From NCBI GenBank assembly GCA_910589195.1, contig CAJUTC010000031.1, positions 1 to 42,056 on the forward strand: a stretch of 42,056 nt of DNA. Reading direction: 5' to 3'. A program made the position numbers and the translations under genes. Below, one piece after another: positions 7,283-15,781 of this stretch. This DNA is from an uncultured Lachnospiraceae bacterium (GTDB lineage: Bacteria > Bacillota > Clostridia > Lachnospirales > Lachnospiraceae). Under the pieces are notes generated by a model that was not told where the DNA came from, did not search any database, and worked only from the letters and a program-made list of their open reading frames with translations. Every line of letters begins with the position of its first letter. The stretch's first letter is position 1.

Positions 7283-8038
7283 ATGGCAAAAAACCGATTA
7301 AGTGATGATATTTTTCGTGATTTGAAAAATAAAATTATTGCAGGAAAATATAAAGTAAATGAAAAGCTTCCGCCAGAACGGCAGTTGGCAGAACAATATG
7401 CTACCAGCCGGATCCCTGTCCGTGAGGCTCTTCGGTTACTGGCAGAACAGGGGTTTGTAAAATCTATGGCTGGATCAGGAACTGTTGTTATATCCCAAGG
7501 AAACGCCTTATTTGAAGATGATGGGGAATCGGCTGCCCATCATGCTCCTATTGAGATTGGCGATACCCGTGTGTTGTTAGAAACTATCCGGCTGCGCTGC
7601 CTGATTGAATCCGAAGCTGCCCGCCTGGCTGCCATAAACCGCACCACAGAGGACATTAAAAAAATCCAGAGTGCCCTGTTTGACTCCATCAATGAGATCC
7701 GGAAGCTGAAATTGAAAGAAAACCATGCGTTTTTTGACGCGGATCATGCATTCCACCATGCTATTTTAAAAGCGTCAAAAAGCAAGCTGCTGGTAGACGC
7801 AATTGATGCAATGCCGCTTTTGGTGCTTTCTCACCAATTTTGGAGTTTAAAGTACACCACACCCAGGGATGAGGTGGTTTCGTTCCACACTCAAATTTAC
7901 GAAAGTATTTTAGATGAAAATGAAGCCAAAGCCTATGAAGCCATGAGGATGCATCTTTCCCGGGTAGAATCCTTGATTACCATGCGAAGTGAAAAGGGAA
8001 TGAATGAGGGAAAGGAAGAGGGGGAAGAAGAAATATAA
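7283..8038 (+). CDS. GntR-family regulator, FadR subfamily (FCD domain)
   Basis: The 251-residue protein has an N-terminal winged helix-turn-helix with the GntR signature (LPPERQLAEQYATSRIPVRE, residues about 28-47), followed by an all-helical FCD ligand-binding domain. The FCD part includes the metal-ligand pattern DADHAFHHAILKAS (about 152-165) and SFHTQIYESI near 215. FadR-type regulators usually respond to a small organic acid. It is divergently placed from the aldolase-hydrolase-Tm-1-permease set and is the probable repressor of that set. The AGAAGG ribosome site is well placed. The C-terminus ends in a highly acidic, glutamate-rich tail. Confidence 0.9.
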   Translation: MAKNRLSDDIFRDLKNKIIAGKYKVNEKLPPERQLAEQYATSRIPVREALRLLAEQGFVKSMAGSGTVVISQGNALFEDDGESAAHHAPIEIGDTRVLLETIRLRCLIESEAARLAAINRTTEDIKKIQSALFDSINEIRKLKLKENHAFFDADHAFHHAILKASKSKLLVDAIDAMPLLVLSHQFWSLKYTTPRDEVVSFHTQIYESILDENEAKAYEAMRMHLSRVESLITMRSEKGMNEGKEEGEEEI

Positions 8039-8093
8039 GCGGAAAGGAAACCAGGAGATTAGGGCATATGAGAAAAGAAGAGGAGGATAGGCC

Positions 8094-8600
8094 ATGCCGA
8101 TAAAACATTTCAGCACCCTTTGCTATATCCAAAAAGATGGGGCATATTTGATGCTTCATCGAACGGTGAAGGAACATGATGTAAACAAGGACAAATGGAT
8201 CGGAGTAGGCGGGCATTTTGAGGAAGGGGAAAGCCCGGAGGAATGTGTGCTTCGGGAAGTAAAGGAGGAAACCGGCTATACCTTGACTTCTTACAGGTTT
8301 CGAGGCCTGGTAACGTTCCTTTCAGGCGATGGGGTGACCGAGTACATGTCATTGTTTACAGCAGACGGCTTTACAGGGGAGCCGGTTCCATGCGATGAAG
8401 GCGAGCTTGAGTGGGTGCCCATAGAGCGGATTCAGGACTTAAATATCTGGGAAGGAGATAAGATTTTTTTCCGGCTTCTTGATGAAGAAGCGCCCTTTTT
8501 CTCCCTGAAACTGGTATATGACGGACATGGAGGCCTGGTGGAAGCAGTATTAAATGGAAAGCCAGTGGAGCGGGATAAGGAATGGAAGGAAAACGGATGA
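8094..8600 (+). CDS. NUDIX hydrolase (8-oxo-dGTP diphosphatase-like)
   Basis: The 168-residue protein contains a perfect Nudix box between residues 40 and 63: GGHFEEGE, seven residues, then REVKEETGY. This coordinates Mg2+ for hydrolysis of nucleoside diphosphate derivatives. The N-terminal ISTLCYIQ-like strand (here FSTLCYIQKDGAYLMLHR) and the following DKWIGVGGHFE are typical of the MutT/8-oxo-dGTP diphosphatase group. A GAGGAGG site lies before the ATG. Its stop codon overlaps the start of the response regulator as ATGA, so it is translationally coupled to the Bce-type two-component system, an unusual partner. Confidence 0.9.
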   Translation: MPIKHFSTLCYIQKDGAYLMLHRTVKEHDVNKDKWIGVGGHFEEGESPEECVLREVKEETGYTLTSYRFRGLVTFLSGDGVTEYMSLFTADGFTGEPVPCDEGELEWVPIERIQDLNIWEGDKIFFRLLDEEAPFFSLKLVYDGHGGLVEAVLNGKPVERDKEWKENG

Positions 8601-9280
8601 ACTGCGGTAAAATGAAAATTATGATCATTGAAGATGATACGGCCCTTGCAGAGGCCATCAGCTCTTTTTTGAACCGGTGGGGATATGAAACGGCAGCAGC
8701 CATCCATTTTGATCAGATATTGGAAGAATTTTTCGGATATGGCCCACAGTTAGTGCTGATGGATATTAATCTTCCATATTATGATGGATTTTATTGGTGC
8801 CAGCAGATCCGGCAGGTTTCCGCAGTCCCGATTCTTTATATCAGCAGCCGCAATGACGACAGGGATCAAATTATGGCCATAGCCCAGGGCGGAGATGACT
8901 ATATTGAAAAGCCTTTTCATTTGGAGCTTTTAAAAGCAAAGATTCAGGCAATTTTAAGAAGAACTTATGAATATAAAGTAAGGGGACAGGTCTTTTTGGA
9001 GGAAGGCATGTACTTTGATTTGGAAGAGCAGGCCTTGTATGTAAAGGGGCAGGAAGTGGAACTGACCAAGTCAGAACGGCGGGTACTGACAAAGCTGATG
9101 GACAGCCGGCCTTATGTAGTTACCAGAGAAGAACTGATGATGGACTTATGGGAAACGGATGAATATGTATCAGACGGCACGTTGACGACCGTAATCTGCA
9201 GGTTGCGGAATAAACTGAAATCGGTATGCGAAAAAGAACTGATTGGCACGAAGAAAGGACAAGGATATTTTTTGCCATGA
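8597..9280 (+). CDS. OmpR-family response regulator, BceR-like
   Basis: A receiver domain (MIIEDD at the start, phospho-acceptor Asp in LVLMDINLP, Lys in YIEKPFH) is followed by an OmpR/PhoB winged-helix domain (LTKSERRVLTKLM, DGTLTTVICRLRNKL). The annotated start is ATG 8597, which overlaps the NUDIX stop as ATGA and has a GGAAGG site in front. A longer frame from 8582 is possible but lacks a better site. It overlaps the sensor kinase gene as ATGA too. The pair stands just upstream of a BceAB-like transporter, so it most likely activates that transporter in response to peptide antibiotics. Confidence 0.9.
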   Translation: MNCGKMKIMIIEDDTALAEAISSFLNRWGYETAAAIHFDQILEEFFGYGPQLVLMDINLPYYDGFYWCQQIRQVSAVPILYISSRNDDRDQIMAIAQGGDDYIEKPFHLELLKAKIQAILRRTYEYKVRGQVFLEEGMYFDLEEQALYVKGQEVELTKSERRVLTKLMDSRPYVVTREELMMDLWETDEYVSDGTLTTVICRLRNKLKSVCEKELIGTKKGQGYFLP

Positions 9281-10332
9281 CCCAGGAAAGAAATAAAAAG
9301 CGGGCAGAAATAAGATGGCGTCTGCTTTGCTATGGAAAATCCAGATGGACTCAAATGCTTCCTTCTATTATTATACTGGTTTCTTTCCACCTTTATTTTA
9401 TGTGTTTCCTTCATAATGGAACGAATCTGGTGTATCTATTGTACTTGGATATCCTTTTGTTTGTGCCTGGGATTATGTGGGCGGCTGTAGATTACAGCAA
9501 AGCTCAAAAAGAAGAGAAACAGATACAGGAATTAATGGATGGAAATATGCTGATTTGCAAAAGCCTCCCACAGTTTGCGGGAAAGGAAATCGCCCGGCAT
9601 GATGTAAGGGTTTTAGAAGAACAGATGAGCAGGCAGTTTGAGGAAAGCTGCCAGCTTCAGGATTATGTGGCAAAATGGTGTCATGAACTGAAAATCCCTC
9701 TGGCAGCCGGTCTTCTGATTGCGGAAGGGATTTCGGAGCCAGATGTAAAACAGGGGATGCGGGGACAGCTTGAAAAAATGAACCAGCAGCTAAATTCATT
9801 GCTGCTAGGCTGCAGGCTCCAAAGCCCCCTATTTGATTTGCAGGTGAAAAAGGTGCTGCTTTCAGAATGCGTCAAAGCTTCTATCCGGAATAACCAGTTT
9901 TTTTTAATTCAAAACCATTTTTCCTTGGAAACGGCTACTGGAAAACAGACCGTATACACTGATCCGACATGGCTGGTTTATATTTTGGATCAGCTAATTG
10001 GAAATGCTGTTAAATATGCAAAGAAATGCTCCGATCCAGCTCATCAGCCAGAAGCCTACATCCATATTTGGAGCGAAAAGAAAGAACGGGCAGTTTGGCT
10101 ATTTCTGGAAGACGGGGGAGAAGGAATTCGTACAGAAGATATGGGCAGAATTTTTGAGAAAGGTTATACAGGAAGAAATTACCATAATGGTAAGTATAAG
10201 TCCACTGGGTTGGGCCTTTATATGGCAGAGAAAATTATCAGGCGGCTTGGGCACGAAATCCGGGTAGAGAGTGAATATGGCAAGTATACCAGATTTTGCC
10301 TTATCTTTTGGGAAAATGACAGCAGAGAATGA
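9277..10332 (+). CDS. BceS-like intramembrane-sensing histidine kinase
   Basis: The protein of about 351 residues has two closely spaced N-terminal membrane helices with almost no extracellular loop. Next come a short linker, the H-box WCHELKIPLAAGLL, the N-box QLIGNAVKYAKK, and G-boxes DGGEGI, FEKGYTG and STGLGLYM. This is the architecture of kinases that sense through a Bce-type ABC transporter rather than by their own ectodomain. The start at 9277 overlaps the regulator stop (ATGA). An upstream in-frame ATG at 9226 lies within the regulator and gives an unlikely charged leader. A strong terminator follows the gene. Confidence 0.9.
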   Translation: MTQERNKKRAEIRWRLLCYGKSRWTQMLPSIIILVSFHLYFMCFLHNGTNLVYLLYLDILLFVPGIMWAAVDYSKAQKEEKQIQELMDGNMLICKSLPQFAGKEIARHDVRVLEEQMSRQFEESCQLQDYVAKWCHELKIPLAAGLLIAEGISEPDVKQGMRGQLEKMNQQLNSLLLGCRLQSPLFDLQVKKVLLSECVKASIRNNQFFLIQNHFSLETATGKQTVYTDPTWLVYILDQLIGNAVKYAKKCSDPAHQPEAYIHIWSEKKERAVWLFLEDGGEGIRTEDMGRIFEKGYTGRNYHNGKYKSTGLGLYMAEKIIRRLGHEIRVESEYGKYTRFCLIFWENDSRE

Positions 10333-10370
10333 CAAAACGGTTACAAAGGGGGTTAGAGAGAAAAACGGGC

Positions 10371-10405
10371 ACTGCCTTAAGAATGTAAGGCTGTGGCCCG
10401 TTTTG
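10371..10405 (+). terminator. Rho-independent terminator after the kinase gene
   Basis: AAAACGGGC (10372-10380) pairs with GCCCGTTTT (10396-10404), and GCCTTA/TAAGGC pairs inside, giving a long stem ending in a T-run. It separates the two-component genes from the transporter genes into different transcripts. Confidence 0.8.
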
Positions 10406-10447
10406 TAATGCAGATGTAAGGATTTTTTCCGGTTTTTGGATTACAAT
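10404..10447 (+). promoter_or_regulatory. Candidate BceR-type operator and promoter for the transporter
   Basis: TGTAA occurs at 10404-10408 and again at 10415-10419, an 11-bp spacing as expected for an OmpR/PhoB-type dimer on direct repeats. TTACA follows at 10441-10445 inside a TACAAT −10-like hexamer. The site lies about 90-130 bases before the ATPase gene and directly after the terminator, the usual place for the regulator of a Bce transporter. No good −35 is seen, consistent with an activator-dependent promoter. Confidence 0.45.
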
Positions 10448-10536
10448 GAATCTACCATTATCAGACAGGAAAGCCTATTTTCAGCAAAGCACGGTCAGGT
10501 AAGGGGATCATAAATTAATGCAAGGAGGAAATCTGT

Positions 10537-11307
10537 ATGAAAGAAGAACGTGGGATGCCCATTGCCATTATTCGGAATCTAGTAAAAACATATGGCTCTA
10601 AGGGCTTCCAGACCAAAGTATTAAAAGGGATCGATTTGACCATATATAAGCATGACTTTATCGCACTTATGGGGCCTTCCGGTTCTGGCAAAACAACCTT
10701 GTTAAATATATTGTCTACCATAGATCAGCCTACCCAAGGAACTGTAGCTTTGGATGGGCAGGATCTGGCCCAAATGTCCAACAAGGAGCTTTCAAAACTG
10801 CGGCGAAACAAAATCGGGTTTATATTTCAGGATTACAATTTGCTAGATACCATGACCCTCCAGGACAATATTGCCCTGCCGCTGATTTTAAATGGCGTTT
10901 CTTCCCAGGCGTGTATCCAAAAGGTGGAAACGTTAGCGTCTGTTTTCGGGTTAAGCGGGCATTTAAAGAAATATCCGTACCAGCTTTCAGGAGGCCAGAA
11001 GCAAAGAGGAGCTGCCTGCAGGGCATTGATTACAGAACCTGAAATTCTGTTTGCGGATGAGCCAACAGGGGCTTTGGATTCCAAATCAGGACGTGATTTG
11101 CTGGAATGCCTGAAAATGGTAAATGCCAACGGCCAGGCAACAATTTTTATGGTAACCCACGATCCCTTCTGCGCCTCTTACGCAAACGATGTTTATATGC
11201 TAAGTGACGGCATTATAACCTGCAAGCTTAGCAAAGGAGCAGAACGGAAGGAGTTTTATGACCGGATTATGGATCTGCAGGCATCTATGGGAGGTAATGG
11301 TTCATGA
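10537..11307 (+). CDS. BceA-like ABC transporter ATP-binding protein
   Basis: The 256-residue protein has all ABC ATPase motifs: Walker A GPSGSGKTT (about residue 43), Q-loop FIFQDYN, signature LSGGQKQR, Walker B ILFADEPTGALDSKS, and the H-loop MVTHD. The FIFQDYNLLDTMTLQDNIALPL stretch and the C-terminal extension after YMLSDGI are typical of peptide-detoxification exporters of the BceA/VraD/MacB group. It overlaps the permease start by ATGA, so the two subunits are translationally coupled. An AAGGAGG site precedes the start. The complex probably removes or frees peptide antibiotics such as bacitracin-like or lantibiotic molecules from lipid II intermediates. The specific ligand is unknown. 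Confidence 0.92.
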   Translation: MKEERGMPIAIIRNLVKTYGSKGFQTKVLKGIDLTIYKHDFIALMGPSGSGKTTLLNILSTIDQPTQGTVALDGQDLAQMSNKELSKLRRNKIGFIFQDYNLLDTMTLQDNIALPLILNGVSSQACIQKVETLASVFGLSGHLKKYPYQLSGGQKQRGAACRALITEPEILFADEPTGALDSKSGRDLLECLKMVNANGQATIFMVTHDPFCASYANDVYMLSDGIITCKLSKGAERKEFYDRIMDLQASMGGNGS

Positions 11308-13214
11308 CAATGGTAAAATTAGCGTTTTTAAATTTTAAAAATGGTTTTAAACATTATCTCTCTCTGATCATTTCACAGGCATTTACCATTTTGGTGCTGT
11401 ATAATTTTCAGAATATTATTCATTCCAGGGCATTTGAAGTATTAGGCACCAGAAATAGGGAATATATCCAACTGTTGATGCAGATGGTTTCGTTTGTTTT
11501 GGTCTGCTTCATGTTCTTTTTTATCTGGTATTCCACAAACGTGTTTTTAACAAAGCGGAAAAAAGAAATCGGCATTTATGCCTTTATGGGACTTTCAAAC
11601 GAAACGATTGGACAGATGTATTTGCTCGAAACTATTATGATCGGATTGTCATCGCTGGTGCTGGGAATTGGTTTTGGAACCCTTAGCGCCGGCCTGTTCC
11701 AGATGATCCTGATGGAAATCTCTGGCTTATCAGTGGAAATCCAGTTTTTGCCCAAAATCAGGCCAGTTTTGGTTACAATTGGGATTTATCTGGCAATCTA
11801 TATGATATTTGCAATCAAAGGATATGTGAACCTTGTCAAAAGCAGCGTATTAACGATGATATTGGCTGCGAAACAGAATGAATCGTTCCGGCAGAATAAA
11901 TGGCTTTTGCTTCTGAAAGGGATTATGGGAGCAGGAATTTTGGGACTGGGATATAGCCTGGCATTAAAGGACAGCAGAGGGGAGGCGATGGCGAATGCGT
12001 TTGGGGCAGTCGTATTGGTAACGGCAGGAGTATATCTGCTGTTTGGCGGCATGCTTCCCATAGGGTTTCAGGCAGCAGCAGAAAAGAAGGAGTTTTTATA
12101 CAGCAGAAAACGGGTACTTTGGGTAAATAATATGATATTCCGGATTAGGAGAAATTACCGCACATACGCAATCGTGTGTATTTTAATGCTATGTTCGGTA
12201 ACAGCACTGGCGCTTGGATTTGCCATGAGGGAGCGGTATCAAAGTATCATCCATTTTGAAAACACATATACCTTTCAATTAATAAGCCAAAGGCCGGATT
12301 TGGATGAAACTGCCAGAAGCATTATTGCTCAAGACAATGAAATCATTTCCAGCTCCCGGATTCCCGTTTTAAACTTGGATCAATCCAGGATAGAAGATGA
12401 GGAATATGGTCAGGAGTACGGAATCCTGCCGTATTCTCAGCTGCAAAAACTAGCAGAAGAAATGGGAATGGAATTTCCGTTTCAAGAATTGGCAGAGGAC
12501 GAAGTGATTAAAATTTCCCATATGTATCTATTGTCTATGATTACCCAGCGATCCCAAAAAGAAATTCATATCAATGGGCAGCCGTTTTGCCAGGTAACAG
12601 ATGTTACTATCCCATATTTAGGTTATCTTCAGGAGCGGATGAGCTTTTATGTGGTAAACGATTTTGTGTATGAAAGGCTTCGCCCTGTGGGAGAAGAGCT
12701 GTATACCTATAATTATAAGATAGGAAATCCGGCTCATTTTTTTCAGACACGGGAACGGCTGGATGAGATGATACACGCTCAGGAAGGGGATCGGATCGCC
12801 AGGGTTGCCATTGATCCTAACAGCAACGAGTTGGACTGGATTAAAGTGCTGTATTCCATCTGTGTTTTTATGTTTTTGGTGTTTATTATAGCCAGCGGCA
12901 GCATTATGTTCATGAAATTATATAATGATGCGTTTGAGGAAAAGGAGCGGTACCAGATTATGATGAAAATGGGGATTGATCAGGAAATCCTGAAACAGTC
13001 CATTGCCGCGGAGCTGGCAACGGCTTATGGGGTAATCTTTTTTGTAATGGCAGTGTCCTCTGTTTTTTCAGTAAAGGCGTTGGCCAAGATGATGTTTTCC
13101 GATTTAACCTTGGTCAACCTGGTTAGCGTGGCGGTTGTGTTTGCGATCCTGCTGCTTTGGTATGTATTATCATTTAAGGCCTATGGAAGAAACGTTGGAC
13201 TGAGAGGAAAATAA
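11304..13214 (+). CDS. BceB-like ABC transporter permease (FtsX domains)
   Basis: The 636-residue membrane protein has the pattern of Bce-type permeases: an N-terminal pair of FtsX-like helical blocks with STNVFLTKRKKEIGIYAFMGLS in the coupling region. A helix-rich middle follows, then a single large extracellular domain of about 200 residues (roughly residues 315-520), and a C-terminal FtsX domain (ICVFMFLVFIIASGSIMFMKLYNDA). The large loop is the part that contacts the peptide-lipid target and, with the partner kinase, serves as sensor. The 3' end overlaps the convergent AraC-family gene by 45 bases. Confidence 0.9.
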   Translation: MTMVKLAFLNFKNGFKHYLSLIISQAFTILVLYNFQNIIHSRAFEVLGTRNREYIQLLMQMVSFVLVCFMFFFIWYSTNVFLTKRKKEIGIYAFMGLSNETIGQMYLLETIMIGLSSLVLGIGFGTLSAGLFQMILMEISGLSVEIQFLPKIRPVLVTIGIYLAIYMIFAIKGYVNLVKSSVLTMILAAKQNESFRQNKWLLLLKGIMGAGILGLGYSLALKDSRGEAMANAFGAVVLVTAGVYLLFGGMLPIGFQAAAEKKEFLYSRKRVLWVNNMIFRIRRNYRTYAIVCILMLCSVTALALGFAMRERYQSIIHFENTYTFQLISQRPDLDETARSIIAQDNEIISSSRIPVLNLDQSRIEDEEYGQEYGILPYSQLQKLAEEMGMEFPFQELAEDEVIKISHMYLLSMITQRSQKEIHINGQPFCQVTDVTIPYLGYLQERMSFYVVNDFVYERLRPVGEELYTYNYKIGNPAHFFQTRERLDEMIHAQEGDRIARVAIDPNSNELDWIKVLYSICVFMFLVFIIASGSIMFMKLYNDAFEEKERYQIMMKMGIDQEILKQSIAAELATAYGVIFFVMAVSSVFSVKALAKMMFSDLTLVNLVSVAVVFAILLLWYVLSFKAYGRNVGLRGK

Positions 13215-14066
13215 TTCCTTGTATTCCTTTGGTGAAAGGCCGTATTCTTTCCGAAAAGCCCGGAAAAAGCTGGAATAATCTTTAAACCCATACATTAAAT
13301 ATCCTTTTTGGATTTCTGTATTGCTCAAAATTGCGTCCCGGCACATAGCCAGGCGCTTTTTTGTTATGTACTGATGGATGGAAATACCTAAGTTTTCTTT
13401 AAATACATGGGCAATATGGTATTTACTGACATAAAAGTTCCTGGCCAGGTGTTCCAGGGTTAGATCCTCATCTAAATGGCCTTCAATATATTGAAGCAGG
13501 CCTTCATACAGCTTTTGCTTCATATGGGGCGTATGGGGGTGGGCCTGCTCGTATGCCGTTCGGTTTAAGTAAAGGATTAAGTCACACACATTTAATGAAA
13601 TCATAGCCTCTCTGCCGTAATGCTGGGAATGCATTTCCTCAATTAAGCGAAACAGTTTTCCCTGAAGCGTGTGGAAGTTTACGATATCATAATGAAACTG
13701 ATACCAGTGGCTGTTTAAGGCGTGATGCATCAGATAAGAATAGCTGGGGGAAAGCTGTTCCAATTGATGAAAATAGTTGCAGCTAACCCAGAATACAAAC
13801 CGGCGGTAAGGGACAGAAGGGTCTTGATTGACTGCGTGATGGGGAATTTGTGGCGGAATCAGAAGCACATCGCCTGTTTTTGGAGATAAGGGTGTGTTGT
13901 CCACATACATAGTAAGCTGGCCCTCCAGAAAAATATAAAATTCATAATAGCTGTGGGAGTGGCTGTTTACGGTGGTGAGCTGATTATCGCTGTAATAGTA
14001 AAGTTCAAAATCCCGGGAAAGCATGTATTGACGGGTGCTGAACGGGGTCTGCAGTTTTTTCGGCAT
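13170..14066 (-). CDS. AraC-family transcriptional regulator with cupin sensor domain
   Basis: The roughly 298-residue protein has an N-terminal cupin-like ligand domain (HSHSYYEFYIFLEGQLTMYVDN, then LLIPPQIPHHAV) and a C-terminal double helix-turn-helix (LTLEHLARNFYVSKYHIAHVFKE and the GFKDYSSFFRAFRKEYGLSPKEYK signature). Such proteins usually control carbohydrate-use genes. I place the start at ATG 14066, with GGGCAGGT eight bases upstream. The longer frame from 14087 has no ribosome site. It is divergent from the CapA-like gene and its last 45 bases overlap the end of the BceB-like gene. Its target is not evident. Confidence 0.87.
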   Translation of the reverse strand: MPKKLQTPFSTRQYMLSRDFELYYYSDNQLTTVNSHSHSYYEFYIFLEGQLTMYVDNTPLSPKTGDVLLIPPQIPHHAVNQDPSVPYRRFVFWVSCNYFHQLEQLSPSYSYLMHHALNSHWYQFHYDIVNFHTLQGKLFRLIEEMHSQHYGREAMISLNVCDLILYLNRTAYEQAHPHTPHMKQKLYEGLLQYIEGHLDEDLTLEHLARNFYVSKYHIAHVFKENLGISIHQYITKKRLAMCRDAILSNTEIQKGYLMYGFKDYSSFFRAFRKEYGLSPKEYKELFSSQSNVSSIGLK

Positions 14067-14485
14067 ACAAGTTACCTGCCCTTTCATTACGGGTATTCAG
14101 CAAAATGGTTCTGTGACGCTTCTTGCCGGATTGCGTATGCCCATGTAAAAACGGAATGGCTTGGTGGGCACATCTGGCATTTTTGGATGGATTTTCTTCA
14201 TAGATCATGGAATATTCCTATACTCAATTTACCATAATAGGGTAATTTTTGCAATGGAGAGAATGATAAGCTTTGACGAAGGCTATGATGGGTGGTAAAC
14301 TGTAGGAAGCAGCAAGTAAAAAGCAATAGGTATTGTGAACCGCTCCCTTAAGTGACAGGACTGGCCGAGCAGACGAAAACAGGCTTCGATATAGTGACAA
14401 GTTGCCCTTATGTTATCGGCTTTCCCAAGAGCCTGCACTTTGCGGAGGGGTTTCGCAACTGCCTATAAAAAAGAGAGGTGAAGTT
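14067..14485 (+). other. AraC-CapA divergent intergenic region with a possible structured leader
   Basis: No gene is visible. TTACC (14229-14233) and GGTAA (14241-14245) form a small palindrome near the AraC promoter side. Nearer the CapA-like gene several complementary segments can fold: CAGGCT and AGCCTG around 14371-14437, CGATA with TATCG, and GTTGC near 14400 with GCAAC near 14454. This suggests a folded 5' leader of about 130 nt. I could not match it to a known riboswitch class. Confidence 0.3.
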
Positions 14486-15763
14486 ATGTGGGATTTACTA
14501 CCCATAGTTCTTGCCATTGCTTCGCTATCAGGAGGCTCCTTTGTAAATATTGCGGCTTCTGACAGGATGGAGAAGGATGGAAACGGCAAAATTCAGGCGG
14601 TTATCTGGGAGAATCCAAGAGAAAGCAAAGAAAGCCGGGTAATAACAGGAGAAGATGACGGAGAAGGCCAGGGAATAACGGGAGCGGATAACCGGGAAGG
14701 CCAAGAAAACGTGCAAGAGGATGCAAAGAAAAAGGAGTGGGAGCAGGAAGTGGAACTGGCAGGCCCGGTCTATGAGCGGGAAGCCAAGGCGCCTGATAAA
14801 GTTACAATATCGTTTGCCGGGGATATCAGCTTTGCGGAGGGCTATGCCAATATGTCCCATTACCACAGCAGTGGAAATGATATTACAAAGTGTATTTTGC
14901 CTGAAGTAATTGAAGTGATGGATTCCGCAGACATTATGATGCTGAATAATGAGTTTACTTACAGCACCCGGGGAGCGCCTCTTTCCGGAAAAACGTTTAC
15001 TTTCCGGGCCATGCCACAAATGGCCCAAAACTTAAGCCGCTTGTCAGTGGATCTGGTGTCGCTTGCCAATAACCATGTGTATGATTATGGAGAAACGGCT
15101 CTTTTGGACACTATGGATACCTTGGATCAATATGGGATCCCCTATGTGGGAGCCGGAAGGAATTTAGAAGAAGCAAAGAAAATCGTCTATTTCCAGTCGG
15201 GCGGGCTTCGGATCGCGTTTGTCAGCGCTACTCAGGTGGAGCGTTCCTATGTATTTACGAAAGAAGCCACGGATCAGACACCCGGAGTATTGCGCACTTT
15301 TCAGCCAGATACTTTTCAGGAAGTGATCCGAAAGGCGGAGGAAACCAGTGATTTTGTGGTGGTTTACGTTCATTGGGGAACAGAAGGAACCAATTACTTT
15401 GAAGGGGACCAGCAGCTTTTAGGCTATCAGTATATTGACGCAGGTGCTGATTTGGTGATAGGGGCTCATCCCCATTGCCTCCAGGGGATTGAATATTACA
15501 AGGGGGTTCCGATCGTTTACAGCTTGGGAAATTATTGGTTTAACAGCAAAACCTTAGACACAGGCCTGGTAGAAGCAGATGTTGGGGAGGATGGGCTAAA
15601 AGAGCTGCGCTTTGTTCCTTGTCTGCAACAGGGATGCCGGACAAGCCTGGTTACAGACGAGGGACAAAAGCTGAGAGTGTACCGATTTTTGGAAGGCATT
15701 TCAGCAAATATTTCCATTGACGGAAATGGCGTAATTCGGGAAACCGTCACAGAGGGAAATTAA
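14486..15763 (+). CDS. CapA-family metallophosphatase-like protein
   Basis: The 425-residue product begins with a hydrophobic N-terminal segment (secretion signal or anchor). A low-complexity, E/G/K-rich stretch covers about residues 30-95, followed by a CapA/PgsA-type domain. The visible metal-site motifs are ISFAGDISFAEG, MLNNEFTYSTRG, LANNHVYDYG, YVHWGTEG and GAHPHCLQG, the order seen in calcineurin-like CapA proteins. CapA was named for poly-gamma-glutamate capsule synthesis in Bacillus, but most clostridial homologues stand alone and their substrate is unknown. No other capsule gene lies nearby. The start at 14486 has GAGAGGTGAAG upstream; an upstream in-frame ATG (14402) lacks a site. 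Confidence 0.85.
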   Translation: MWDLLPIVLAIASLSGGSFVNIAASDRMEKDGNGKIQAVIWENPRESKESRVITGEDDGEGQGITGADNREGQENVQEDAKKKEWEQEVELAGPVYEREAKAPDKVTISFAGDISFAEGYANMSHYHSSGNDITKCILPEVIEVMDSADIMMLNNEFTYSTRGAPLSGKTFTFRAMPQMAQNLSRLSVDLVSLANNHVYDYGETALLDTMDTLDQYGIPYVGAGRNLEEAKKIVYFQSGGLRIAFVSATQVERSYVFTKEATDQTPGVLRTFQPDTFQEVIRKAEETSDFVVVYVHWGTEGTNYFEGDQQLLGYQYIDAGADLVIGAHPHCLQGIEYYKGVPIVYSLGNYWFNSKTLDTGLVEADVGEDGLKELRFVPCLQQGCRTSLVTDEGQKLRVYRFLEGISANISIDGNGVIRETVTEGN

Positions 15764-15781
15764 AAATTAGAACAGGGACAG

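Noticed and set aside
13170..14087. Start of the AraC-family gene at 14087
   Set aside because: No ribosome site precedes that ATG, whereas GGGCAGGT precedes the ATG at 14066.
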